A DNA stretch of 64,000 bases from Oscillospiraceae bacterium (GTDB lineage Bacteria > Bacillota > Clostridia > Oscillospirales > Oscillospiraceae), in NCBI GenBank assembly GCA_910574635.1, contig CAJTCG010000010.1, forward strand, positions 1 through 64,000, given 5' to 3'. The notes beneath the pieces were generated by a model that ran no database searches, was not told the origin of the DNA, and saw only the letters and a program-made list of their open reading frames with translations. The stretch's first letter is position 1. The number at the start of each line of letters is the position of its first letter. The position numbers and the translations under genes were made by a program. Positions 1 to 8,360 of this stretch are shown piece by piece.

Positions 1-91
1 AGCCGGATACATCGAGAGGTGTACGTCCGGTTCTTGGAGGGGGTTCGACCGAGACCGTCCGCGCAAGCGGATATGGCGCGGTCGTGCCTAC
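1..91 (+). ncRNA. 3' end of a group II intron (domains V and VI)
   Basis: The first 33 bases match the group II intron domain V pattern: AGCCGGATAC at the 5' side, a GAGA-containing loop, and GTCCGGTTC closing the stem, with the AGC catalytic triad near the start. Domain VI follows as a stem closed by CGACCG and CGGTCG with a GCAA tip and a candidate branch-point A in GATATGG. The end GTGCCTAC fits the usual AY 3' terminus, so the splice point is placed after base 91. The intron body and any intron-encoded reverse transcriptase lie outside the window. The downstream frame opens directly at base 92, so the intron interrupts a coding gene. Confidence 0.85.
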
Positions 92-433
92 CTTATGATT
101 GATGACGACCATATTGCCGATGTCATTCAGGGGCGTCCCACCATCCTGCCTGATGATGTACAGGAGACCATTCGGGCCACAGTGAAAAGCTATGCTGCCG
201 GCATCCTGGACAAGCTGCGGGAACTGCAGGTGGATTTGCGGGCGACTCCTGCCATCTTCACCGGCGGTGGTGCGGCGCTGTTTCGGACTTTCATTGAAAC
301 GTCCAGCCAAGTGGCGAAGGCGGAATTTGTTGCTGATCCGAAAGCCAATGCTGTGGGATTTGGGATGCTGGCCACCGCCCAGCTGCGTCAAATGCAGGCA
401 CAGAAGGTCGGTGAAGGCTTTGCGCAGGGATGA
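92..433 (+). CDS. ParM/StbA-like plasmid segregation ATPase, 3' exon only
   Basis: This is the C-terminal ~114 residues of an actin-like segregation protein. Visible marks are the GGGAALF loop (FTGGG, nucleotide-binding in actin folds) and the late ANAVGFG segment, where ParM/StbA proteins have a conserved ANA.G helix. The frame runs open from the predicted intron splice point at base 92, so the 5' part of the gene lies upstream of the intron, outside the window. The internal ATG at base 95 has no good ribosome site and is probably not a real start. The end overlaps the ParR-like gene by 23 bases, the usual parM-parR arrangement. ParM filaments move plasmid or element copies apart. A functional protein would require intron splicing. 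Confidence 0.75.
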   Translation, partial: LMIDDDHIADVIQGRPTILPDDVQETIRATVKSYAAGILDKLRELQVDLRATPAIFTGGGAALFRTFIETSSQVAKAEFVADPKANAVGFGMLATAQLRQMQAQKVGEGFAQG

Positions 434-800
434 CAGGTTCCGGTTTTCCCTCCAGTGGAGTGCCGATACGGAGGAAAAGGCAAAGGTAGGCGCTTTTTTA
501 GAGCGGCTGGGGAACAAGAAAAGCGATTTCATCGTCTTGGCCGTCGTTGAATACCTTCAGCGGCATCCGGAAATGGAGATATCTGGCGCAAAAATCAAAA
601 TTACCTACCAGCCACTGCATACGAAGGAGCAGCTACTGGCGATGGTCCGGGACATGGTGAAAACTTCGGTGGGAGAATTTCTGTCAGGAAATACGGTTGC
701 TTCAACACAGAGCAGTCAGCCCCCGGAAATGTCGCTTGGCCCCAGTGAGCAGGACATTGACGCTATGGTAGCAAGCCTCAAACTATTTGACCAATCATAA
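411..800 (+). CDS. ParR-like partner of the ParM protein (inferred)
   Basis: A 129-codon gene starting at GTG 411, preceded by AGAAGG, and overlapping the end of the parM-like gene. The N-terminal part (RFRFSLQW...) reads like a short ribbon-helix-helix segment: a beta strand, then helices around residues 18-45. This is the fold used by small DNA-binding partition adaptors such as ParR. The remainder is polar and less structured, ending in an acidic/hydrophobic C-terminus, where ParR proteins contact ParM. Function is inferred mostly from position directly after parM and the translational overlap. A strong terminator follows the stop. No homologue was recognised with certainty by sequence alone. 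Confidence 0.55.
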   Translation: MKALRRDDRFRFSLQWSADTEEKAKVGAFLERLGNKKSDFIVLAVVEYLQRHPEMEISGAKIKITYQPLHTKEQLLAMVRDMVKTSVGEFLSGNTVASTQSSQPPEMSLGPSEQDIDAMVASLKLFDQS

Positions 801-802
801 CG

Positions 803-841
803 AACGCCTCACAGTCCCTGTACGGGCTGTGAGGCGTTTTT
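803..841 (+). terminator. Rho-independent terminator of the par operon
   Basis: A perfect 12-bp stem (AACGCCTCACAG / CTGTGAGGCGTT) with a short loop is followed by a T run, three bases after the ParR-like stop codon. Confidence 0.9.
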
Positions 842-1317
842 GCGAAAAATGGCAGGAATGTGGGCAGATTGCGGGCAGACAGTCGGGGATAGGAGTGAGA
901 GGCATAAAAAGCCTTTTGGGAAGGCATCCCTGTACCTTGACAAACAGGCCGCATGGCCTCATAGAGCCAACGGGTACGTTAAGTATATGGCCCAACCGTA
1001 TTGGGCAGACCAGAGCCATGATCCCAACGAGTGGAAGGAGGAACAGGGAGAGCCGGATGCCGCATACAAGCAAGCTGTGGCAGCTTGAGGCCATGACCCA
1101 TATACCGAATCATGATACACCACCCTGGCTATGGTCCGAGCGGTAGCCAACCCGCCGCAGGCTGTAGGGGGTGCCGGAAAAGCCGCGGAAGTAAGTCCTG
1201 TGGAGCGGTCCAGCCAGCCGCCGCCCGTTGCTCATAGCTTTCTTATCAACGCTATCGGAGAGGAGAGTTATGAAAGCCGCCCTTTCGAGGTGGTTTCCAT
1301 AGCACTATTAAGTAGTT
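842..1317 (+). other. Long intergenic stretch inside the mobile element
   Basis: No gene can be supported here. It contains a short hairpin GCCCAA-N5-TTGGGC near 985, a palindrome AGGCCGCATGGCCT near 946-959 sitting between a TTGACA and a weak -10, and an 82-codon open frame (840-1088) with no ribosome site. Just before the excisionase gene a good AGGAGAG site is followed by a 10-codon mini-ORF (ATG 1270). This position suits the regulatory region of a Tn916-type element, but nothing specific was recognised. Confidence 0.4.
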
Positions 1318-1524
1318 ATGAAAGTGATGAATCAAATTCCATTTTGGGAACGATATACGTTGAGTATTGAAGAGGCTGCACAATATTTCCGGATTGGTGA
1401 GCATAAGCTTCGACAAATCATTAACGAGAACAAAGATGCGGATTTTGTCCTCTGGAATGGAAATCGCGTACAAATTAAAAGGAAATTATTTGAAAAATTT
1501 ATTGATCAGAGCAGTTGTATCTGA
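1318..1524 (+). CDS. xis: Tn916-type excisionase (Xis)
   Basis: A 68-residue protein with the Tn916 Xis pattern: [18 protein letters not shown] at the N-terminus, a winged-helix segment [12 protein letters not shown], and a basic C-terminus with [16 protein letters not shown]. Excisionases of this family bind near the element ends and direct the integrase toward excision. It lies 109 bp upstream of the integrase and is co-oriented, as in Tn916/Tn1549-like elements. The start at ATG 1318 has only a weak ribosome site; ATG 1327 is an alternative. Base composition is clearly more AT-rich than the chromosomal genes further right. Confidence 0.88.
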   Translation: MKVMNQIPFWERYTLSIEEAAQYFRIGEHKLRQIINENKDADFVLWNGNRVQIKRKLFEKFIDQSSCI

Positions 1525-1633
1525 TTTCAAAAGTACCTGAATCCTTGTGGCTTGAAACTTGCAAAAGGGAATCTGATGTGGTAAAATAAAATGCTATGTC
1601 AGATTTCTTTTCTTTTCCAGAAAAGGAGTCACT

Positions 1634-2899
1634 ATGTCAGAAAAACGCAGAGACAGTAAAGGTAGAGTTCTACGGAATGGGGAAAGCCAGCGTTCAGACG
1701 GGAAGTATATGTTCCGTTACACTGATGGCACAGGTGAACGGCATACCGTGTATAGCTGGAAGCTGGTGAGTACCGATAAGCTAAAGGAGGGACAGCGTGA
1801 CTCGCAGGCATTGCGAGATATGGAAAAACGTATACTGAAGGACCTTGATGACAGTATTAAGACCAGGGACGCTGAGCATACAACGGTGGATGATCTCTTT
1901 GATCAATTTATGGATATCCGCAAGGATTTGAGGGAGAGTTCCCGCTGTTGCTACAATGATATATACAGGAAGCATATTAAGCCTGTAATTGGACATCGCC
2001 CAATCGGCAGAGTAAAGCCCACAGAAATCCAAAAACTGTATCAGATCATGGTAAGCGAATCTGGGGTTAATCCGACCACCGCTCAGAAAGCACATTCCAT
2101 TATCTATCAGCTGTTTGAGAATGCTGTAATGGACAATATCATCCGTGTGAACCCTGCGTCAAATGCGTTCCGCAATTTCCGTAAGACCGCAGAATTGAAC
2201 CCTGCGTGCAGGGAGCCATTGACGGTAGAGCAGCAAGAACTTTTTATTGATTACATTTACGCTTCTGAAAAATATAATAGGATGGCAAACCTGTTCACAG
2301 TGTTGCTTGGCACGGGAATGCGGATTGGAGAAGCCCTTGGCCTAAGATGGTGTGACTGCGATTTTGAGGAAGGTATTATCCATGTAACGCACGCCCTGCT
2401 TTATAAGCAAGGGGAAGATGGCAACTATCGTTATAGGATATCTGCTCCAAAAACAGAAGCGGGTTTCCGGGAAATACCGATGTTCGATGAAGTAAAGGCA
2501 GCTTTGCAGCGGGAGCGTGGGAAACGGAAATCGAAAAAGAAAAAATTTGTAGTGGATGGATACAGCGATTTTGTTTTCCTCAATAACAACGGACAAGTCT
2601 ACACACAATCCTTTGTTTATGACACGATCCAGGGTATCACAACCTCCTACAACAAGGAAGAGTATGCAAAAGCGTTGGAAGAGAAACGTGAGCCGTGCTA
2701 CCTTCCAAAGATTAGTGCTCATATTCTGCGGCATACGTTCTGTACACGCATGTGCGAACAGAATATCAACATTAAGGTTCTGCAAGATGTTATGGGACAT
2801 CGGAACATACGCACTACAATGGAGACTTACGCAAAGGCGTTCCGAGATAAAAAGGTTGAAGCGGTGATGGCGCTCAATGGGGCTTTTAAGATCTCCTAA
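1634..2899 (+). CDS. int: Tn916-type tyrosine recombinase (integrase)
   Basis: A 421-residue site-specific recombinase that cuts and rejoins element ends and target. Three parts are visible. An N-terminal basic three-strand arm-binding domain spans about residues 1-75 (RDSKGRVLRNGESQRSDGKY). A helical core-binding domain spans about 90-190. The catalytic domain has Arg230 (GTGMRIGEAL), the HxxR box His363-Arg366 (HILRHTF), His389 (MGHRN) and the nucleophile Tyr399 (METYAKAF). All catalytic residues are present, so the enzyme should be active. ATG 1634 has AAAAGGAG five bases upstream. It is the last gene of the element; the att region and smc follow. Length fits Tn916 Int (about 405 residues). 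Confidence 0.93.
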   Translation: MSEKRRDSKGRVLRNGESQRSDGKYMFRYTDGTGERHTVYSWKLVSTDKLKEGQRDSQALRDMEKRILKDLDDSIKTRDAEHTTVDDLFDQFMDIRKDLRESSRCCYNDIYRKHIKPVIGHRPIGRVKPTEIQKLYQIMVSESGVNPTTAQKAHSIIYQLFENAVMDNIIRVNPASNAFRNFRKTAELNPACREPLTVEQQELFIDYIYASEKYNRMANLFTVLLGTGMRIGEALGLRWCDCDFEEGIIHVTHALLYKQGEDGNYRYRISAPKTEAGFREIPMFDEVKAALQRERGKRKSKKKKFVVDGYSDFVFLNNNGQVYTQSFVYDTIQGITTSYNKEEYAKALEEKREPCYLPKISAHILRHTFCTRMCEQNINIKVLQDVMGHRNIRTTMETYAKAFRDKKVEAVMALNGAFKIS

Positions 2900-2940
2900 T
2901 ACTTTAGCCACATATCAGAGAACGGCATTACATGGCACAA

Positions 2941-3199
2941 GTTCTCAAAAGAGTGCCCGCCGCACTGCTTGAAACCTTGTATCCTTACAGCCGCAAGGGG
3001 TTCCGGGGTCTTGTGGTGTAAAACGAAGTGCCGAGTGGTTTTACACCAAAATTTACACCATTTGAGCGAGAAAATACGCCGTTTCTTGAGAAGTTATGAA
3101 ACAGTCGGAAGTCTTGAACCCGTTGCGGCGCAATGATTTGAGAGCTTTTGAGAAGAAAGAGGTGGTTCTGTGTATCTGCGCGCACTGGAGATGCAATGT
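2941..3199 (+). repeat. Attachment-region repeat, copy 1 (carries a mimic of the smc start)
   Basis: This segment is a diverged copy (roughly 70 percent identical by eye) of 3412-3669, offset by 470 bp. Both begin GTTCTCAAAA, contain TGGTGTAAAA and two TTTACACCA sites, share GAGAAAATACGCC, and end with AAGAAAG.GGTGGTTCTG and a GTG followed by codons for Y-L-x-A-L-E. In this copy the frame does not continue into smc: from GTG 3170 it reads 54 unrelated codons to a TGA at 3334. It is interpreted as the terminal att-proximal part of the element, with the first smc codons included. Confidence 0.8.
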
Positions 3200-3530
3200 A
3201 GAGCGGTTGAGGTCACAAAATTCCAGTGTTTCCAACGGTTTGCCGCCTCTCTTCCAAAAGGGAGATTCATGAGTTACACCACTTTTACACCATTTGGACA
3301 AGTGGATGTTTTTGCCGCCGAGATACTGCGCTGAGTTGTTAGCTTAACTTTAGGATCCGAACCATGAGAGTCGTGCCGATAGTGTCTGGCATCCGCCACT
3401 ACCCGGCATAGGTTCTCAAAAGTTCGCAGACCGCCCGTTCAAAACCACGCAGCCATACAGCCCCAACGGTTTCCGGGTTTTTGTGGTGTAAAAAGAAACA
3501 CCCACCGGTTTTACACCAATTTTTACACCA
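3014..3530. promoter_or_regulatory. Cluster of TTTTACACCA-type sites, probable integrase/excisionase arm sites
   Basis: Eight near-identical 9-10-bp sites occur in about 520 bp: inverted TGGTGTAAAA at 3014 and 3484, and direct TTTTACACCA or close variants at 3039, 3051, 3273, 3283, 3509 and 3521. The spacing pattern inverted-direct-direct is the same in the two long repeats. Tn916-family integrases bind short direct repeats near the element ends with their N-terminal domain, so these are the natural candidates for arm-type sites. The assignment is inference from position and repetition. Confidence 0.6.
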
Positions 3531-3669
3531 ATTCAACGAGAAAATACGCCAGGATTTGAGAAAACATGAAAAATACGAAAACCGCGAAGCTGTTGCGCCG
3601 CAGCGCTTTGAGAAGATTTGAGAAGAAAGGGGTGGTTCTGTGTACCTAAAAGCGCTGGAAATTCAAGGC
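3412..3669 (+). repeat. Attachment-region repeat, copy 2 (joined to the intact smc gene)
   Basis: The second copy of the segment described at 2941. Here the GTG at 3640 and the codons Y-L-K-A-L-E-I-Q run on into full-length smc. The ribosome site AGAAAGGGG directly upstream of the smc start lies inside the repeat. smc translation therefore uses a start region of the kind carried by the element end. The exact recombination core cannot be fixed from one sequence; it probably lies within the first ten smc codons. Confidence 0.75.
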
Positions 3670-6600
3670 TTTAAGTCCTTCCCGGACAAGACCGTCCTGA
3701 ACTTCGGGGAGGATATCACCGCCATTGTGGGCCCAAACGGCTCGGGAAAATCCAATATCTCCGACGCCATCCGCTGGGTCATGGGCGAGCAGAGCGCCAA
3801 GGGCCTCCGGGGCGCGAAGATGGAGGACGTCATTTTCGGCGGCACGGAGCAGCGAAAGCAGGTGGGCTTCGCCCAGGTGACGTTGGTGCTGGACAACACG
3901 GAGCGCATCTTCCCCTCCATGGAGGAGGCGGAGGTGGCCGTCACCCGCCGGTATTACCGCAGCGGGGAGAGCGAATACTACATCAACCGCCAATCCGTCC
4001 GGCTCAAGGACGTGACGGAGCTGTTTCTGGACACCGGCCTTGGGCGGGAGGGCTATTCCATCATCGGCCAGGGCAAAATTGACGAAATCCTCTCCACCCG
4101 GAGCAGCGAGCGCCGGGAGATTTTCGAGGAGGCCGCCGGTATCTCCCGCTTCCGCCACCGGAAGGAGGAGGCGGAGCGGAAGCTGGAGCGGACGGAGGAA
4201 AATCTGGTCCGCATCAACGACAAGATTTCCGAGCTGGAGCTCCAGGTGGAGCCCCTGCGGGACCAGGCGGAGAAAGCGAAAAAATACCTCGTCCTGCGGG
4301 ACGAGCTGCGGGTTCTGGAAATCTCCGTGTGGCTGGAAAACCTGGACGCGCTGAAAATCAGCGCCCGGAAGCTGGAAATGGACTTCCACGCCGCCGAGAA
4401 GGAGCGGGACGAGGCCCGGGCCGCCCTGGATGCCCTCTATGCCGAGGGGGAGCGCTTTGGCGAGGAAATGCGCCAAAAGGACATGGAGGCGGAGCAGGTC
4501 CGGGCGGAGGCCGGGGAGCTGGACGCCCAGGCGAAGGACCAGTCCGCCGCCGTGGCGGTGCTGGAAACCGGCATCGCCCACAATCAGGAGAACATTGACC
4601 GGGCCCAGGCGGAGCTGGTGGAGTCCGACAGCCGGGCCGGGGGCCTGGCGGCCCAGTCCGCCCAGGAGAAGGACCGGGCGGAGGGCCTGTCCCGGCGGCT
4701 GGAGGAGCTGAACATGGGCCTGGAGGCCCTTTTGGAAAAGGCCCGGGCCGCCGCCGCCCAGGCGGGGGGCCAGCAGTCCGAGGCGGAGGCCCTTCGGGGC
4801 CGGGAGGCCATGGCCGTGGCCGCCGCCGCCGACGCCAGGGCGGAAACCGCCGCCCTCGCCGCCGAGAACGGGCAGCTGGAGGAGCGCCGGAGCGCCGTGG
4901 AGGCGGAAAAGGCCGCCATAGAGGAGCAGCTGGAGCAGACCCAAAAGGAAGCCAAGGCCAACCGCCGCGCCCTGGAGGACGCCAGGGACGACGCCCAGGC
5001 CGCCGCCAACATCATCGCGGGCCACAGCCTGCGGATGGAGGAGCGGGAGAAAAAGGCCGCCGCCGCCGCGGACAGGCGGATGAAGCTGACCATGGACGCG
5101 GGAGCTTTGGAAAACCGCATCCGGCTGCTGACGGAGATGGAAAAGGACTACGAGGGCTTTTCCAAGGCCGTCAAGCTGGTGTGCCAGAATAACCTGCGGG
5201 GAGTCCACGGCCCCGTGGCGGGGCTGATGAAAACGGATCAGCAGTACACCGTGGCCATCGAAATCGCCCTGGGGGCGGGACTCCAAAACATTGTTGTGGA
5301 CCGGGAGGAGGACGCGAAGGCCGCCATCGGCTACCTGAAGCAGCGGGACGGAGGCCGGGCCACCTTCCTTCCCCTCACCGCCATCCGGGGAGAGGAGCTG
5401 CGACAGAACGGCGTGGAAAGGGAATTGGGCTTCGTGGGAATCGCCTCCCGGCTGGTGAGCTTCGATCCGAGGTATCAGAACATCTTCCAGAACCTCCTGG
5501 GCCGGACGGTCATCGTGGAGGACCTGGACTGCGGCATCACCCTGGCCCGGAAGTACCATAACGCTTTTCGCATCGTCACCCTGGACGGCCAGGTCATCAA
5601 CCGGGGCGGCTCCATGACCGGCGGCTCCGCGTCCCGGAACGCCGGCGTGCTGAGCCGGGCGGCGGAGCTGGAAAAACTCCACGGCCGTTCCGCCGAAATG
5701 CGGGAGCGCCTGGAGGCGGTGAAACGGGAGGAGGAGCAGGTCCAGCGGGACCTGTCCGCCGCCCGGTACGACCTGGAGACCGCCGAGGGCCAGCGCCGCC
5801 AGGCGGAGGACGAGGTTTTACGGCTGGAAGGCGCGAAGAACCACTTTGACATTTTGCTCAAATCCCTGGGCGGGAATTTGGAAAACCTGACGGGAGAGCT
5901 GGAGAGCCTCACCGGGCATTTGGAGGAGAACCGGCAGCGAAAGGATCGGGCGGAGCAAACCGTCGCCCAGCAGGAGGCTGAGGCCGCGAAATACCGGGAA
6001 CAGGCCGGCCAGGCCCTCTCCGGCCAGTCGGAGCTTCTGGCCCAGTCCAGCGCCCTCACCGAGGAGGTTACCGCCCGGAAGGAGGAGCTGGCCGCCCTGA
6101 CCGCCGAGCGGGACGCCGCTCTCCAGCGGGCCGCGGATCTGCGCCGCCTGGCGGCGGAGCTGACGGGAGACCGGCGGCAGAAGGAGGAAACGCTTGGGAA
6201 TTACCAGGAGGCCATCGAAAAGGCCCAGGCGGAGATCGCCCGCCGCCGGGAGGACATGGGTGCCCTGAACCAGCGGCGGCAGAGCTGCCAGGAGCGGCTG
6301 AGCGCTCTGAACGAGGAAAAAATGGCCCTGGAAGCCCGGAGGACCGCCCAGAACAAGGCCAGCCAGGAGATGAACGAAAACCTCTTGAACCTGGAACGCT
6401 CCGCCTCCCGGCTGGAGCAGAAGCTGGCCACCTCCGGCATGGAGGAAAAGCAGATTATCGACCGCCTCTGGGAGCACTATGAGCTCAGCCACTCCGACGC
6501 CCAGGCCCAGCGCATCGAGCTGGAGAGCGTCCCCAAGGCCGCCCGGCGCATTGGAGAGTTGAAAAAAGGCATCGCCGCCCTAGGCACGCCGAATATCGGC

Positions 6601-7200
6601 GCCATTGAGGAGTATGAGCGGGTAAACACCCGGTATACTTATTTAACAGACCAGCGGGACGACGTGGAAAAGGCCAAAGGTGAGCTGGAAACCATCATCG
6701 GCGGCATCACCGGAGAGATGACCCGGATTTTCGCCGAGCAGTTCCAGCTCTTGAACGAGAGCTTCCAGGCCACGTTCTTAGAGATGTTCGGCGGCGGACA
6801 GGCCCAGCTGGAGCTGGAGGACGAGACGGACATCCTAAACTGCGGCATTGAGATTAAAGCCCAGCCGCCGGGAAAAACCCTCAAGACCATCTCCCTGCTG
6901 TCCGGCGGCGAAAAGGCCTTCGTGGCCATCGCGCTGTACTTCTCCATTTTGAAGGTCCATCCCACCCCCTTCTGCGTCATGGACGAGATCGAAGCGGCGC
7001 TGGACGACGTGAACGTCACCCGCTACGCCCGGTACATGCGTGCCCTGACGGGCAAAACGCAGTTCATTGTCATCACCCACCGCCGGGGCACCATGGAGGA
7101 GGCCGACGTGCTCTACGGCGTGACCATGCAGGAAAAGGGCGTGAGCAAAATCCTGACCATCAATCTGAACGACATGGCAAAGGAATTGGACATCCAGTAG
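3640..7200 (+). CDS. smc: Chromosome partition protein SMC
   Basis: A 1186-residue SMC ATPase, the usual full length, which organises and helps segregate the chromosome as a ring with ScpA/ScpB. The N-terminal head has Walker A GPNGSGKSN at residues 31-39. Two long Glu/Ala/Arg-rich coiled coils flank a hinge at roughly 500-660, which contains the GGSMTGGSAS stretch near its end. The C-terminal head has the signature LSGGEKA from about residue 1087 and Walker B FCVMDEIEAALDD near 1111, with the catalytic Glu after Asp. GTG 3640 fits homologues (MYLKALEIQGFKSF) and has AGAAAGGGG upstream. ftsY follows, as in most Firmicutes. The usual upstream neighbour rnc is absent, replaced by the mobile element. 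Confidence 0.97.
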   Translation: MYLKALEIQGFKSFPDKTVLNFGEDITAIVGPNGSGKSNISDAIRWVMGEQSAKGLRGAKMEDVIFGGTEQRKQVGFAQVTLVLDNTERIFPSMEEAEVAVTRRYYRSGESEYYINRQSVRLKDVTELFLDTGLGREGYSIIGQGKIDEILSTRSSERREIFEEAAGISRFRHRKEEAERKLERTEENLVRINDKISELELQVEPLRDQAEKAKKYLVLRDELRVLEISVWLENLDALKISARKLEMDFHAAEKERDEARAALDALYAEGERFGEEMRQKDMEAEQVRAEAGELDAQAKDQSAAVAVLETGIAHNQENIDRAQAELVESDSRAGGLAAQSAQEKDRAEGLSRRLEELNMGLEALLEKARAAAAQAGGQQSEAEALRGREAMAVAAAADARAETAALAAENGQLEERRSAVEAEKAAIEEQLEQTQKEAKANRRALEDARDDAQAAANIIAGHSLRMEEREKKAAAAADRRMKLTMDAGALENRIRLLTEMEKDYEGFSKAVKLVCQNNLRGVHGPVAGLMKTDQQYTVAIEIALGAGLQNIVVDREEDAKAAIGYLKQRDGGRATFLPLTAIRGEELRQNGVERELGFVGIASRLVSFDPRYQNIFQNLLGRTVIVEDLDCGITLARKYHNAFRIVTLDGQVINRGGSMTGGSASRNAGVLSRAAELEKLHGRSAEMRERLEAVKREEEQVQRDLSAARYDLETAEGQRRQAEDEVLRLEGAKNHFDILLKSLGGNLENLTGELESLTGHLEENRQRKDRAEQTVAQQEAEAAKYREQAGQALSGQSELLAQSSALTEEVTARKEELAALTAERDAALQRAADLRRLAAELTGDRRQKEETLGNYQEAIEKAQAEIARRREDMGALNQRRQSCQERLSALNEEKMALEARRTAQNKASQEMNENLLNLERSASRLEQKLATSGMEEKQIIDRLWEHYELSHSDAQAQRIELESVPKAARRIGELKKGIAALGTPNIGAIEEYERVNTRYTYLTDQRDDVEKAKGELETIIGGITGEMTRIFAEQFQLLNESFQATFLEMFGGGQAQLELEDETDILNCGIEIKAQPPGKTLKTISLLSGGEKAFVAIALYFSILKVHPTPFCVMDEIEAALDDVNVTRYARYMRALTGKTQFIVITHRRGTMEEADVLYGVTMQEKGVSKILTINLNDMAKELDIQ

Positions 7201-7396
7201 AGTCCAACAGAGTGGAAAGGGGAGCGGCAGCGGAAAGCGGAGAAAGTCCATTCGACAACCACCTAACCCCCCGCCTGCACCACGCCGCGGGCGATAGACA
7301 TGCGTACCCGGAGGAAGCACCTCCTGCGCGTCCCCCGTCCCACGCCCCCCCGCAGGGGCCGTACTTCCTTTTCTCTTTTGGACCGTGCACGGCCCG

Positions 7397-7430
7397 TTTT
7401 CTCTTTTCCTTCTGGAAGGAAAAGAGAAAA
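7397..7430. repeat. Perfect 16-bp inverted repeat between smc and ftsY
   Basis: TTTTCTCTTTTCCTTC is followed, after two bases, by its exact reverse complement ending in GAGAAAA. A second copy of TTCCTTTTCTCTTTT lies 30 bp upstream at about 7367-7381, and a palindrome CCGTGCACGG sits between them. The 285-bp smc-ftsY gap holds no gene. The structure lacks a normal GC-rich terminator stem; it may be a dispersed repeat or a processing site. Confidence 0.6.
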
Positions 7431-7485
7431 TGGGGGGTGCAAAGAACCAGCCATCTTCATGGCTGAAAACCACCAGGAGGCGCCT

Positions 7486-8358
7486 ATGGGTTTCTTTGAC
7501 AAGCTGAAAAAGATCACCACCAACCTGTTCACCACCTACACCGAGGCCGACGAGGCCTTCTTCGAGGAGCTGGAGGAGACCTTAATCCTCTCCGACTTCG
7601 GCATGGAAATCGCCGTGGAGACTGTGGAGAAGCTCCGGGAGAAGGTCCGCAGGGAAAAACTCGTCAGCCAGGAGGAGGTCCGCGCCGCCCTGCGGGCGAT
7701 CATCGTGGACACGCTGAATGTGGGCACCACGGAGGTGAACGTCTCCACCTCCCCCTGCGTCTTCCTCTTCATCGGGGTCAACGGCGTGGGGAAAACCACC
7801 TCCATCGGCAAGATGGCGAACCTCCTGCGCTACGGCGGGAAGAAGTGCCTTCTCTGCGCGGCGGACACCTTCCGGGCCGCCGCCGCCGACCAATTGGAAA
7901 TCTGGTCCCAGCGGTCCAAGGCGGACCTGATCCGCCAGCACGAGGGGGCGGACCCCGGCGCGGTGCTCTTCGACGCCCTTCAGGCCGCCAAGGCCCGGGG
8001 GGTGGACGTGGTGCTCTGCGACACGGCGGGGCGGCTCCACAATAAGGCCAATCTCATGGCGGAGCTTGCCAAACTCTCCAAGATCATCGACCGGGAGTGC
8101 CCCGGCGCGGCCCGGGAGACTTTGCTGGTGCTGGACGCCACCACGGGCCAGAACGGTTTGATTCAGGCCAAGACCTTCAAGGAGGCGGCGGGGCTGACGG
8201 GCATCATCCTCACCAAGCTGGACGGCACCGCCAAGGGCGGCATCGCCGTGGCCATTGCCCAGGAGCTGGGCGTGCCTGTGAAGTTCGCCGGAGTGGGCGA
8301 GGGCATCGACGATCTCCGGCCCTTCGATTCCGAGGAGTACGCCGAGGCGATCATTTAG
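7486..8358 (+). CDS. ftsY: Signal recognition particle receptor FtsY
   Basis: A 290-residue SRP GTPase that docks SRP-ribosome complexes at the membrane for co-translational insertion. It consists of the N domain (four-helix, residues about 1-80, starting [15 protein letters not shown]) and the G domain with P-loop [10 protein letters not shown] near 97-106, [16 protein letters not shown] near 180, [10 protein letters not shown] and the closing [12 protein letters not shown]. The long acidic A domain of enterobacterial FtsY is absent, as is normal for Firmicutes. A longer frame is open upstream, but ATG 7486 is chosen because AGGAGG lies five bases before it and the protein begins as in homologues. 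It lies downstream of smc, the classic pairing. Confidence 0.96.
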   Translation: MGFFDKLKKITTNLFTTYTEADEAFFEELEETLILSDFGMEIAVETVEKLREKVRREKLVSQEEVRAALRAIIVDTLNVGTTEVNVSTSPCVFLFIGVNGVGKTTSIGKMANLLRYGGKKCLLCAADTFRAAAADQLEIWSQRSKADLIRQHEGADPGAVLFDALQAAKARGVDVVLCDTAGRLHNKANLMAELAKLSKIIDRECPGAARETLLVLDATTGQNGLIQAKTFKEAAGLTGIILTKLDGTAKGGIAVAIAQELGVPVKFAGVGEGIDDLRPFDSEEYAEAII

Positions 8359-8360
8359 AT

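Noticed and set aside
840-1088. 82-codon open frame downstream of the par terminator
   Set aside because: No ribosome site, begins inside the terminator's T run, and its product resembles no known protein. Kept only as a note in the intergenic entry.
3170-3334. 54-codon frame beginning with the smc-like start in repeat copy 1
   Set aside because: It has a ribosome site but is explained as a truncated copy of the smc start running into unrelated sequence; probably translated as junk at most.
3646-5682. 678-codon open frame on the minus strand inside smc
   Set aside because: It is antisense to smc, Pro/Leu/Gly-rich by GC-rich codon shadowing, and has no ribosome site. Similar long shadows lie opposite thrS, glgB, glgP, glnS and the M60 gene.
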